Assembly: GCA_949752745.1 (NCBI GenBank)
Contig: OX457026.1
Coordinates: 34,649,911-34,713,910 of the forward strand
From: Protula sp. h YS-2021
Lineage: Eukaryota > Annelida > Polychaeta > Sabellida > Serpulidae
Length of the DNA: 64,000 nucleotides
Direction of reading: 5' to 3'
Below the pieces are notes generated by a model. That model was given only the letters and a program-made list of their open reading frames with translations. It made no database searches and was not told the DNA's origin. Within the stretch, counting starts at the first letter, position 1. Each line of letters opens with the position of its first letter. This document shows, piece by piece, positions 30,190 through 40,814 of the stretch. The position numbers were made by a program, and so were the translations under genes.

Positions 30190-32660
30190 ATTTTTAAAAT
30201 TTTTCCTAGCCAATTTTCAAAATGCTTTTTCTCAAGCAATTTGGATCGAATTTCATTCCGGTTTTAAACGACGGTTCACTAGAGAGTTACTTCTTGCAAA
30301 ATTACTATTTTTGGTGATCCAGAAAAGTTTTGCCATGTGACGGAAAGAATTTGCAATTTTTTGGTAGCCAATTTTCAAAATATTTCTTCTTCTACCATTT
30401 TCATCGGATTGCCTTAACTTTCGCATAAATTTTCACAAGGTCTTATTCTCTTGAAAAGCTACTTTTTGGCGTTCCAAAAGTAAATTGACTAAATGGGGTG
30501 GGGCGCATTTTAGAATTCCTTGGTAGCTAATTTTAGAATGGTTATACTCCCAAAGGTAAGATTGCATTCCTTTCAATTTTAGATCAATGATTACTGGGTA
30601 GGCCTCTCTTGAAACTTTTTGGCAATCCAGCAAAAAAATTTGCAAAATAGGGACTATTTTTAATCTTTTATATCCAATATTGCAAATGTTGTTGTCCCAC
30701 AATATTGAGAATGCTTTGAAATTCTGCATAGATATTTATTAGGCTGTCCTCTAATTAAATCAATTAATAAAAAAAAATTCGCAACCGATATTCAAATGCT
30801 TCTTCGCTCACAATTTTGACCCTATTGCTTTAACTTTATGTACTAATTTTCAAAAACCGGTTTTTGAAATATGACTACCACTTTTTGGCAACCATACAGG
30901 CCTGTTGGTACTTGATTCGCTAGATCTCGGCTGGCTGCAATATCCCTGGACATTCTTGCGTATGTTTAGGCTCGTCTTGAACTGCTCTTATCATGTGAGT
31001 GGGGGCATCCGTCGTCTGTATGCACGTGTGTAAACTTTAACTTAAAAGGCTTCTTTACCTATGAGAAGGGGGATGGTTATAGTAGATCCTAATATGTGAA
31101 ATGGTTTGAAACAAATTTCTTTTGTTAAGTATCAAAAAAATAAGTTATATTGCGGTTGAAAGTACGCCAAATTTGTAGGCAATCTAGTCCCAGGGGTTCA
31201 CTCTCTTATCAAATGACTACAATGCTTGTCCATGACTTTTTCAAGCGACCCCTAAACGAGGAGTTTTGAAATAATACCATTATTTTAACCAAACGAAAGA
31301 ACCACTTGAACCGAACTCACCTTAAAATTATCCCCTTTCCCTTCGTTATTCTTTCGACACGCATGGTAAAGTATATGATATAAAGCGCCCCACGGGGGCT
31401 TTTAGTGAAGTAAAGTAAAATTTGTGGACACCAGTTATGATCTACTATTACCAATGTCTCCTGTCCCCCTATATCCCGTCGTTCGTTATGTGTGTTTGTG
31501 AATGTAAACTATTTTTTCAAAAATGCTATTCCTCCTACATTTTTGGGCCGATTCTTTTGAAATTGGGCAGCAATATTCTCTAGGTAGTGACCTGCGAGGA
31601 ATTTAGTCTTTTTTAATTTCTTGTTTTTTGTGGGGGTGTACGGTTAGTTTTGTCTAATCAGAATGTCCCTTGACATTGTAGTTTGATTACTTTCGATGTG
31701 TGCTATGTAGCTGCAACAATATTTTGATCCGATTCGCCAAAACTCAACAGAAATTATAAATTTTTTTAGTTTTTTAGAATCTCTGTTTTTTTTTAAATAA
31801 TACTGCGTTTAGATTTTTAATCGGACTCATTTCTTGTGTTTATTACTAAAATCAAACTGATGGTAAAGAAAATAAAAATAGCCAAATAGTTATGTTACAT
31901 TCAAGTACTCATCGCTTTTTGCTATCGTGGTCGATTCGACACCCACAGAGTGCTTGCATAACTATTTCTTATGCAACGAATAGGCATTCTCCAGTGGTTG
32001 CACAGCGCATTAATTATGCTTATTAATGTCACATGCAATAAATATTTTAGATAATGTTTATTGAGGTGATGAGGCAACAAGCTATAACAGTAAAATCGAT
32101 TTCCAAAATATTTATATCCAATGTTTTTAGGCGACAACTTCATCGTGCTGGTCGTATCACATCAGTGGGGGCGAGGCATCCATCTCTGTATTTATGTATG
32201 TCGATATATCACTTTTACTTAATATGTTTCTTCTCCCGCGATTCTGAGCAGATTGCTTTGAATTTTTAGTAATATTCCCTAAGTTGTCAAATCACAAAAA
32301 TTACTTTTTTGGCAATTCGCCAAAAAGCCAAAAGGCAACGTTTTAAAACTTTTTTCAGTATGTTTCCAAAATGCATTGGCTCGTCTAGTTTAATTGGATA
32401 TATTTTAAATTTTAGAATAATGCTCTTCAGGGGATTTTGGTTTAATTTTTTGGGCACACTTAAGAATTGGCCTTCTTTTTCCGTTTGAAAATTAAGGGCC
32501 AAGTTTTTCAAAATAGTTCTGTTTCTTGAATCAGTTTCATTCAGATTTTTTAAGCGTATTTTTTGCGATCCGTCAAAGGTAAAGAAAATTCTGGCCTATA
32601 ATAATTTTCCTAAACAGTTTTTAAAATGCTGCTCTCACTTTTTAGCGAGCCTACAAGCTT
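30190..32660. repeat. Field of degenerate ~150-bp repeats
   Basis: Recurrent phrase CCAATTTTCAAAATGCTTCTTCTC...TTTTGATCGGATTGCTTT...AAAAGCTACTTTTTGGCAATCC in diverged form. Phrase starts at about 30,210, 30,363, 30,525, 30,672 and 30,785, with weaker units at 31,505, 31,700, 32,215, 32,365 and 32,615. The 30,433-30,729 minus frame is a by-product of the repeat. A foldback repeat (31,920-32,006) lies inside. Confidence 0.6.
31920..32006 (+). repeat. Foldback repeat, copy c
   Basis: GTCGATTCGACACCCACAG, then AGAGTG, TTGCATAAC, TATTTC, TTATGCAA and GGCATTCTCCAGTGGTTG. The inner stem GCATAA/TTATGC is perfect, and the order is the same as in copies a and b. Confidence 0.65.
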
Positions 32661-35321
32661 TTTGTATTTGATTTACTAGATCCCAGCTGGTCACAATGTC
32701 CCAGGACAATCTTGTTTTAGGATGTAGGAAATTCAACCATTTCGCATGATTCGACCTAAATAATAGGTATAGTAAATCAAGTATCAATAGGGTTGTATGG
32801 TCAACAAAAGATTCGTACAAAACTGAGGGAGAAGAAATATTTTAAGTAAAAGTTCACATGCGTACACAGGTACATACAGACGACGGATATACCTCTAAAG
32901 ATGTGATAAAAGATGTGAGCCGTATTTAATGTATTCCCTCGCCATTCTGTTTGCTGTCTGTCAAGATTTAGACATGCAACTGCAGTTGCTTCTCCGTTTT
33001 TGATCAAACAATCTTACAAAAACATAAAATCCACATTCAGTGTGTTAGTTTATGTTAAGATGGTGCTGGTGCTCTTAGATTGTATAAGCCGTGTAAAATA
33101 TTCTGTTTGGTGAAAGAGTCACTTGCCATTCTAGTTTTTTAAAAAAGGCCATTGTATTTTTAAAAAAATTTCGAAAGGAAAAGAATTTAGCAGAGTTTGT
33201 GTAGAATCGGTGGCTGCACTAAGCTCGCTTGGGATTGATGGCTTTGATCGTTGCGTGGTCGACATTACTATATATAGGCCTTATGTAACATCCGTACAAG
33301 ATTAACTTTCATGATGCATACACAAAGAGACTAGACAGTACTCTTAGTACACACCATGATATCGTAAAATATAGGTTCTTTTTAAGTGAAAAAGTTGACG
33401 CTGAAGTCGAAAAGTTACAGAACACAAATTTTTGTGCTTGCAGTCCTCAGTCAAGGACGCTTGAATTATTCGAGTTCGGTCAGTTGTTATCGACGTTTGC
33501 CAGTCTAAGCTAAATACACAGTAATGTTACAGTAAAAACAAGTTAAACACCAAAATCAATATTCTAGTGTACAATAGTGGATTGCATAGAGAGGAGTGTG
33601 AGTCTTAAATAGTTAGCCGATCAGACGGTAAGAATGATAAAAACTGTAACAGTTTTAAAAGCTGTACTAGTAAATAGCAACCAAAATAACAAACAAGCAT
33701 GTCAAAATGTCAAGATATGAATGCTAACTTCTTTTTCACAAGAATGATTAAATATAACATGAAATAATCGAAATTCTGCTTTTATTGACATTATTTAACT
33801 GTTTATTTTACATATTAACATAGGACTCCTTTTAGCCTGATTCCAACACTTGTTTCAAAATGACAATTTATATCTTATATAGGACTGTAGATATGTATAG
33901 ATAAATATATAGACGGTACAATTTTGTTATTTTTAATACAACTTATATAAAGTAATGGAATATAATAGAATATATCCAATTTTTGAACGTTGAAAGCCAT
34001 TATTTAGTTAAATTGCAATGTACGGGTCCAGGTGAATACCTGTAGAGATCAGGTTGTCTCGAATCTTGGTCATTTTCAGTCCCAAATCAACCAGATGAAA
34101 ATATTTGTGTCTACAGAAATTAAAAAGGTAGGAGAACATTTGGATGAAAAAATCGAATCTTTACAAATTACAATAGCCATTATCTAAGGTTCGACGACTT
34201 TTGGAAGGCCAAGCAGAAATTCGAAACATTGTGCACCTGAGTGAAAAGTTGCAAAATCGCTACTTGAGTCGACACCATGATCGACAAGGGCACCGAGATG
34301 CACCATTGCTTCAAAACGAACACAGTACCATTAACCCACTCAATACACCTCATGACTATCCAAACACTGCAAAAGAGTGGAAACACAAAATATACGAACT
34401 CATAACGAACTCATAGTCAGTAAATTTTAAATGCAAAATTTCCTCAGCCATTCTCGAACGACAGTGCACCAACAGACACAACAAATCCGTTATTTCACAA
34501 CCAGGCAATAAATGAAATAGCTAAGCAAGTCAAAGGTGGTTAGCTGTCAACTAGGAATATAGACAGTGTGCACAATACGTTAACACAAGTCAGACTGATA
34601 ATGATTCATCACCAACTAGGCATGTTGGCTATGTGTCAGGCGCATCTGATAATAACAATAGTCTAGGACAGGGTCACACTTGACATCTAGTAATAGTGTC
34701 AGTGTGCCTAAAGCGCCTGGCGACCGGGCAAATAACCAAGATCAAAATATTAATTCAGAACAGGAACAAGAAGAAAAATCCTAACAGAAACCTAGCAAAT
34801 CTTTTCCGACAAAATATAAAATTTACCAACAGTTATTGGTTCTTCTGAGGAGCACAACTGGATAATATTCCTTCATTACTTCGAGCGATTATTTTTTTTT
34901 ATTTTTTATTTTTTTGCTTATAACATTGATATAAATGTACAGAAGACACCACACAAAGAGCATAATATAACTTATCCTCAAAATGACTTCACACGGCGGC
35001 ATCCATTTCACTGGCCTTAGGTGCCTGTCAATGGACATTGTTCTACCACAGGGTTCAAAACGCTCACTGAACAAATTCTTTGAGGACAGAGTTACGATGT
35101 GACAGCATACACACATACACACACACTCACTCCTACACCTACACATACACAGTATCCACACACATACACACAATACTCAATTTTTTGGTTGCTTTTGACA
35201 GGAGAACGGTTGCGGCCAACTGAAGTTTACTATTTCACGTTAATAGTGACTTTTCGTAAAGAAGGCTTTTTTTCCACTATGGGATTATACGGTGACCATT
35301 TGCTGCGAAATGTTTGATGGG
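32661..35321. other. No gene recognised
   Basis: AT-rich. Plus frame 34,201-34,416 and minus frame 35,173-34,889 are the longest but carry no known domain; the latter begins inside a CA repeat. A retrotransposon-like origin for 34.0-34.8 kb is possible but unsupported. Confidence 0.35.
35099..35174. repeat. CA-rich simple repeat
   Basis: Imperfect ACACAY tract with interspersed TCC/ACCT units. Produces Cys/Val-rich and Thr/His-rich frames by chance. Confidence 0.85.
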
Positions 35322-36276
35322 TTAAACGCTTTTTTCAGTAAGCACACGTTGGTAAACTTTCCGAGCTACAACTGAAGGAACTACATTTTCTTTTCTGCCC
35401 CTAAGGCAAATTATCTCAAATTTTACTACCAGAATGATAAGATTTAGAGCCAGATCTTCTACCCCAAAAAGAAAGTCTTTTATGGTACAGGTGTGCTGTA
35501 ATTTATCAGAAATATCCAAAATCTAAATTGTCTCCTCCACCCACTTTTGTGTATACCCACAATCAATTAGAGCGTAAACTAGCGTATCTTTCATACCAGT
35601 TTGGCAGTATTCGCAGTTTGTGGAATTTTTTACTTTCCTCCGGAAGAGATTTTCTCCACAACCAACAATGTTATGCACTAATTTAAACTGGAACGAAATT
35701 AGTTTAGTTTCTGTCGTACTTTTTTGGCAAGTGGGATACTCCTGTAAAAAACGTCATTGCTTATCTGGTGCGATGTATGCCACTTTAACATGGCTATTGC
35801 AGGGCTGCTCTTTATAAAGGTGAAAAGCATCGCAAATTGTTTGCCTTTCACCTTCGTAATATTTATGGTTTTACCGTCAATCGTTTTAAATAAGTCATTG
35901 AACGAAAAGTTTGGTTTTATACCTGCTGTTTTCAGTGTAGTATCTTTTCTCATAGCACTCTTCGTGGCCTGCACTACGCCTTGAAAGGTTACAAAATCTA
36001 CCTTTATGGTATATTTGTCTACAAATTGTTGATAGGTGAGGAATTTCCTTCCTTGTCACACAGGTCGTGAATGAGCACCACACCTTTATCGAACCATTCC
36101 TTGTAAAAAATTCTTATGCCGTTAATCAGAATATTTTTGTTGTTCCAAATGACATATTCAGCGTTGTCTTCTTTTAGGATTTCTGTGGCATGCAGTAACA
36201 TTTTCTTATAAAATGTGGGCAGCCAGCCTAGTTTGTCGATATCGTAGTTACACCTAAGCAAAAAAAAGCAACCCAC
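35322..36276 (-). pseudogene. L1/Tx1-like LINE, C-terminal fragment
   Basis: Order: DKLGWLPTFYKKMLLHATEI, YVIWNNKNILINGIRIFYKE, WFDKGVVLIHDLCDKEGN (36,240-36,040), then KPNFSFNDLFKTIDGKTINI, the region before the zinc knuckle. CEYCQTGMKDTLVYALIDC (about 35,605-35,550) is the knuckle equivalent with H replaced. The terminal region has TIKDFLFGVEDLALN and LIILVVKFEIICLRGRK. The WNN...I.G...FYK.W...GI..I.DL pattern is diagnostic for this LINE group. 5'-truncated and frame-broken; same orientation and domain plan as 28,079-29,253. Confidence 0.78.
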
Positions 36277-36639
36277 CCATAGAGTTGAAATATCTGTTGA
36301 CTATGTCATTCCAGCCCACCCCTTGAAGGAGCGATTATGCCATTGGAAGAATTGCTGTAATGAAGACAGGCACAATATTAAGGTGACTGCTTTAGCATTT
36401 TGAAAGAAATGCAAGGTCTCCTCAGACCTATAAACCTAGGTACCGATCGCCGGATAGGGCCGGTCACTAAGGTTTGAGAACAGCAGAGACTATGGAGAGG
36501 AAGAACTACCAGAATACAGGGCATAAGGTAATGCCCCTTACCAAAGGTATAACCGTAGGGAAAAAAGTCCTTATACAAGCCAATAGGATACGCAAATCTC
36601 AATGACGTCTATTCATTCAAAGCTTGATAAGCTTTGTGA
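36277..36639. other. Spacer, no gene recognised
   Basis: A somewhat GC-richer block at 36,400-36,600 (CCGATCGCCGGATAGGGCC...) is unexplained. No paired copy found in this window. Confidence 0.4.
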
Positions 36640-36870
36640 AATCATAATTTTTCGAATATTGGGACAAGATAAGTCGAATGTGTTCGCTGTGGAGGCAGGG
36701 GATATTTCTTCCGTGACTGTGCTAGTCAGATTAGTCCTCCAGGAACATTTTGTTCAAGAGCTAAAACAGAAAGGTTAGAATTCTTAGGTCCTGTAGTGTT
36801 GACCCAAAAATCGGTAAGCAAGGGCATAGAGGACATCAACTCTAGACCTGACGCTGACGTAAGGCATAAA
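36640..36870 (+). pseudogene. Gypsy gag C-terminus with altered zinc knuckle
   Basis: From 36,679 the frame reads CVRCGGRGYFFRDCASQ, a CCHC knuckle whose His is Tyr (TAT; a single C-to-T change would convert CAT). It stays open to the TAA after RPDADVRHKNS near 36,880. Knuckles of this form lie at the end of Gag and bind genomic RNA. The capsid region upstream was not recognised. Confidence 0.6.
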
Positions 36871-37064
36871 AATTCTTAAAAATTTACTTCGAGTATGGAA
36901 AGTATACAAGAATCACATTACGAGACACAGCATTATGACACAGCTAGAGAAGTAACGTTATTAACCAATATTTCAGAGCTCGTAATTTCATAAACAAGTA
37001 CAAAATTATAAAAGACCTAGGTAGCAATGTCTTCAAAATTAAGAATGAAGAAACGCCAATTAAA

Positions 37065-37562
37065 TTGATGAAAAATTCTACAGGGAAAGAAGTTCAGGTT
37101 AGTAGAGTTTCTCTGATCAAGAGGGTTAAAGTCCGAGCTAATTTCTCTGTCATGGTTTTGGGAAGTACCACTCTTACAGGAAAAGGGGACGTTGTCTTGG
37201 AAGGTAGTACAAAAAATAAGGTGTTACTGGTGTCAAGAATTTTAACAAGGTCCACGAATAAAACTGTGGTAGTTCTGACCAACCTCAGTGATAATTTCAA
37301 ACTGCTAAAGAAAGAAAAAATTTTAGGTGTAGCAATGCAACCTGGTGAAATCGTGGAGTCTAACATTTTGGCAGGACGGCTGGACACTCGATTAAACGAA
37401 CAAAAGACTGAGAAATCGCCTTTCGATTTGTTAATGGTTGAGTCGGACTTTGAGAGATCATATCCTCACTCTGCTCTGTTCGGAGACGTGGCACTGAGAA
37501 ATCATGTCTCGAGTTATCCACAGTTAAATTGGACATCGAGAAATTGTATCCCTAATCTTTAA
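37065..37562 (+). pseudogene. Gypsy protease-RT linker
   Basis: The 165-codon frame has SVMVLGSTTLTGKGDVVLEG, VLTNLSDNFKLLKKEKILGV and FDLLMVESDF. The pattern (VL(V/T)NLS..., then a short hydrophobic strand and GE.. ending) is that of the segment after the aspartic protease in Gypsy polyproteins. The active-site DTG itself is not seen. A following piece (about 37,770-37,850) TDNLNIEQCGELFLRNLSVF is the helix just before the RT. Function inferred from position. Confidence 0.5.
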
Positions 37563-37879
37563 CACTGAATACGCAAGACGTTAACATCGAGAAATCGCAC
37601 AGATAGGCTCATGCCCCTAAAGCTTGGACATGCAAACTCGAACATGTGGAAAACACCCTAGCAATACCTGTTATTCGGTGGATAGAGAGTGGTGCGCCCG
37701 CTGATCCTCGAACGTTTACTATAGACAAACTTAAGCAACACTTCCAAATCATGTACGGGAGTTATTTCTAACTTCCACTGACAATTTAAATATTGAACAG
37801 TGCGGTGAACTTTTCTTAAGGAATTTGAGTGTTTTTTCACCAAGAATGATGAGTTGTATGAACATGCTACACTTTCCTT

Positions 37880-38232
37880 GTGTTATGTAATTCACCCGCA
37901 ACCTTTTCCAGCAATTAGTTCTTAGAGGACTAACGTGGAAGGTAATTCTTGCTTATTTAGATGATATCGTTACTCTAGGAAAATCTTTCACTGAGCATAT
38001 GAACAACATGTGCAAAGGCTTTACACGATTCAAGAATTTTAATTTAACACGGAAACCAAGAAAATGTACCCTATTCAAGACGAAAATCGAATTCTTATCC
38101 AGGATAGTGAACAAGATTGGAATTACTGTACACCCAAATCATATAGAAAAGGTTTTGGATAAGCCTGAACCAAAAATAGTCAATAAAATCGAAAAGTTCT
38201 TAGGATTTGTGAGAGATTTCCCACAAATTTAG
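37880..38232 (+). pseudogene. Gypsy RT palm/thumb with fingers deleted
   Basis: NSPATFSS in one frame is followed by VLRGLTWKVILAYLDDIVTL and GKSFTEHMNNM, with catalytic YLDD at about 37,957. The thumb follows: LTRKPRKCTLFKTKIEFLSR, GITVHPNHIEKVLDKPEP, KIEKFLGFVRDF. About 130 residues, including motif A with its catalytic Asp, are missing between the pre-RT helix and NSPATF. Ends in a stop after PQI. Confidence 0.75.
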
Positions 38233-38449
38233 TACAAGTTTCAGTAAATTTGTATGAATTGGCGAAAAGGAATGTGAAATTTATATGGACAGACAGACAA
38301 CAGAAATCTTTTACACTTTAAAAGAAATGCTGATCAATGCGCCAGCTCTGGGGTTTCGTGACCAGAACTCCAAATTTATTTCAGATACTGACTGATCTTT
38401 GATCACTACCGGGAGTTTCCGAAAAGAAGCTCCCCCCATCTCAAAAACC

Positions 38450-38492
38450 CCGGGGCTCTTATTAGGAAACTGTTTTCCAATAAGAGCCCCGG
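38450..38492. repeat. Hairpin 1 (14-bp perfect arms)
   Basis: Arms CCGGGGCTCTTATT and AATAAGAGCCCCGG, with inner GGAAA/TTTCC around a CTG-T loop. Confidence 0.9.
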
Positions 38493-38897
38493 AGCTTCTA
38501 TTTGGAGTTAAAATAAAGACCTGAAAAAAATTGTTTCCTAATAAAGTCCCCCTTCCTTCCCTGCAAGTCTTAGAACTCGTGTTTACTCGCAATGCAGACA
38601 AGGTGCACTTAATCCTTTGATCTGAGGCAGCCCCTTGACATGTTTTGCGTCATTGCATGATCCCGAACAGACACCTCCTCCCTACTGCCACCTTTACTCA
38701 GGAGTATTACTGGAAATATAACGGGCCGAGTACTAAAACGAGCGGCGTGATGTTGCCCCTCCTTCTGAAAGTCTTTTAAGAACTATTTTAAGAATTATTT
38801 TAAGAATTATTTTTTGTACTGATATTGGCCGCATGTAATAAGAGATTGATGGTAATTTTTTCCAATAAAACTTATCAACAATCTCCCATCTAAAAAT

Positions 38898-38954
38898 AGA
38901 AGCCCCGAGGCTCTAATTAGGAAACTGTTTCCTAATGGAAGCCCCGGGGCTTCT
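38898..38954. repeat. Hairpin 2 (imperfect, 57 nt)
   Basis: Outer arms AGAAGCCCCG/CGGGGCTTCT and inner TAGGAAA/TTTCCTA; the same core as hairpin 1. Confidence 0.88.
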
Positions 38955-39270
38955 ATTTGGTTTCTAAATGAGTGCCTGAAATTGGCCAGTTTCCAAATAG
39001 GAAAATGGATCAGGAGTCGTTGTAAGGTACGGTTCGTTGGTACACAATCCAGATCAAAGAAATTACTGGACGAGAATTATTAGCGGTTGTACGATTTACT
39101 AGGCAATTTTGCATTATCTTTAAGGGCGCCCTTTCTATGCTCGGACCGATCACAATTCATTGACATGGCTAACAAGATTTTAAAACATTCAGGAAATTTT
39201 GGCGAGTTGGCTTGAAGAGTTAAGCCAATGTTACACCCTGTTGTCATTAAACGTGTCATTAAACGTGTGA

Positions 39271-39576
39271 ATGCCGGTGCCCGATAAGTTGGGATTTTGC
39301 AATTGTTCTGAAGCCGGGAAGGATCTTAGTAAAGTTCCTTGTGCTAAGAATGGGTTACCATGCAAATTTTATCAAAAAGCCCATGCTAAATGGGTCCGAT
39401 TCGAGGAAGACGTTATTCCTCTGGCCGCGAAAGCACCAGGAAATGCATTTTTATTGCTGAGACAAACAGTTTCTGATGAAACTCTAAACATTTCGTCGGG
39501 AAATTGGCTTCCTGAATATTCGACAGAGGAATTAGTTGAGAGACGCGATCCGGTAGTTGACACTTTACTGAAATAG
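39271..39576 (+). pseudogene. Gypsy RNase H-integrase linker
   Basis: The 101-codon open frame has DLSKVPCAKNGLPCKFYQKA, HAKWVRFEEDVIPLA and NWLPEYSTEELVERRDPVVD. The Cys pattern and the WxxFEEDVxxVxPL-like block are typical of the linker after the RNase H in a Gypsy group common in aquatic invertebrates. It ends at a stop 20 bases before the integrase frame. Confidence 0.65.
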
Positions 39577-39579
39577 ATA

Positions 39580-40814
39580 GACAAACAGAAAATTGACGAA
39601 TACGAATTTATCGAATCCGAGAGTTAAGAAATTTTGGCAATGCATCTCCCAATTGGTAATTCGAAACGGCTTATCGTATTATAAATGGGATCAAGATCCA
39701 CATCCTCCAAAATATTTGTTTACGGTTCAAGACAGTAAAGTCTTAGATTTTTATGACAATCCTCTGGCTGGTCATTTGGGATTTGATAAAACTCTACACC
39801 AAGCTAAGTAATCTTTTATTTGGTATCACATGACGACAGACTGTAAAAAATTATGTCAAATCCTGTAGTATTTGCAATATACAGAAGAAATCTACCATAA
39901 AACTCAAAGCCGAAATGCAAATCTACCCTGTATCAGCCCCAAAAGAAAGGCTTCACATTGATGTGTTGGGCCGTTTTGTCCCAATGAAACGTGGCAACCT
40001 TTACATTTTTAATGATGGTTGACCAGTTAATGATATGGATAGAATGCTATCCTATTCAAGATCAATCAGCCGAACAGTGGCAAAGATCACAGTAGTTGGA
40101 TGTATTTCTATGTTCTGAGGTCCTCTGCAAATATTAACCGATCACGGTAAAGTTTATGATCTCTTGCAAATTTCTAAATTGAGAACCACTCCATATCACC
40201 CCGCATCAAACGCTCAGGTAGAGCGATACAATAAAACAATATTACAAATGATTCGATGTTTCTCTAATGAGAAAACAACACTTGTGATGATCATTTGCAA
40301 CAGCTTGCAGGAGCCATTAGAGCCTCTCCTAACCGACAGACTGGGCATGCACCAAATATGCTAACGTTCGGCCGGAAAATTTTGCAAACCTGTTGACCTC
40401 TGTTTTCAAGGTTGTGCTAAATAGAATTTAAGCGAGCCAGAGTATGTCAAGATGTTGCGGACAGAAATGCTGAAGGCGCGAGAAACTGCCAAAACTACCT
40501 TGAAAACGACACAGAGGAGACAGAAGAAAGATTATGACTCAAAATTGCACCAAATTAAATTTTCTGCGGGCGCCGGAGGCTACAGATTAAATAACGTGTC
40601 GAAAGTTTGTCAGACTTACAGAGCTCTACTTCAGTGGCTTAGAAAGCTTAGCCATAGAGCAATTGAGCCGCGAACAGAGGAAGAAACTGGTAGGAATAAC
40701 GAGGACAGAATTGAGAATGACAGTTATGACTTAGAACTCCCCTTTACTCAAAATAATGATAATCCTGAAATGCACCGAGTAGAAAATTGTGTCGCTATTC
40801 TAGACGTAAGGTGA
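39580..40814 (+). pseudogene. Gypsy integrase, heavily decayed
   Basis: IRNGLSYYKWDQDPHPPKYL, NPLAGHLGFDKTLHQAK, then IWYHMTTDCKKLC: the zinc-binding region. The core pieces are LHIDVLGRFVPMKRGNL (first Asp, about 39,955), QILTDHGKVYDL (second Asp, about 40,140) and TPYHPASNAQVERYNKTILQ (Glu, about 40,212). The C-terminus reads AKTTLKTTQRRQKKDYDSKL and ends VAILDVR at 40,814. All three catalytic residues are visible across several frames separated by stops. Confidence 0.8.

Larger units (their letters stand above)
38394..38997. mobile_element. Insertion with direct repeats of a palindromic module
   Basis: Two ~115-130 bp direct repeats (38,429-38,562 and 38,881-38,994) flank ~320 bp. Each repeat contains a strong hairpin (38,450-38,492; 38,898-38,954) followed by CTTCTATTTGG...CCTGAAA...GTTTCC. 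The arrangement resembles a tiny terminal-repeat element, but no coding capacity, target duplication or known termini were identified. The boundaries are set by where RNase H homology stops and resumes. Confidence 0.6.
38233..39170 (+). pseudogene. Gypsy RNase H, interrupted by an insertion
   Basis: The first part (38,290-38,393) reads EMLINAPALGFRDQNSKFIS ending DTD, the first catalytic Asp. The continuation appears only at about 39,000: YGSLVHNPDQRNYW, then in another frame ELLAVVRFTRQFC (Glu) and CSDRSQF (third Asp, HN/H changed). Between them 38,394-38,997 is foreign sequence with duplicated palindromes, and about a dozen host residues are lost at the junction. Confidence 0.7.
36640..40814 (+). 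mobile_element. Decayed Ty3/Gypsy element with canonical domain order
   Basis: Plus-strand pieces appear as gag zinc knuckle, protease-to-RT linker, RT palm, RNase H, linker, integrase: the ordinary Gypsy order, unlike the element at 9.1-23.7 kb. The RT fingers are deleted, the RNase H is interrupted by a ~600-bp insertion, and stops are frequent. No LTR pair was found, so the limits are only those of coding homology. Confidence 0.75.

Noticed and set aside
34889..35173. Cys-rich small protein
   Set aside because: The Cys/Val-rich start comes from a CA-type simple repeat; the remainder has no recognised motif.
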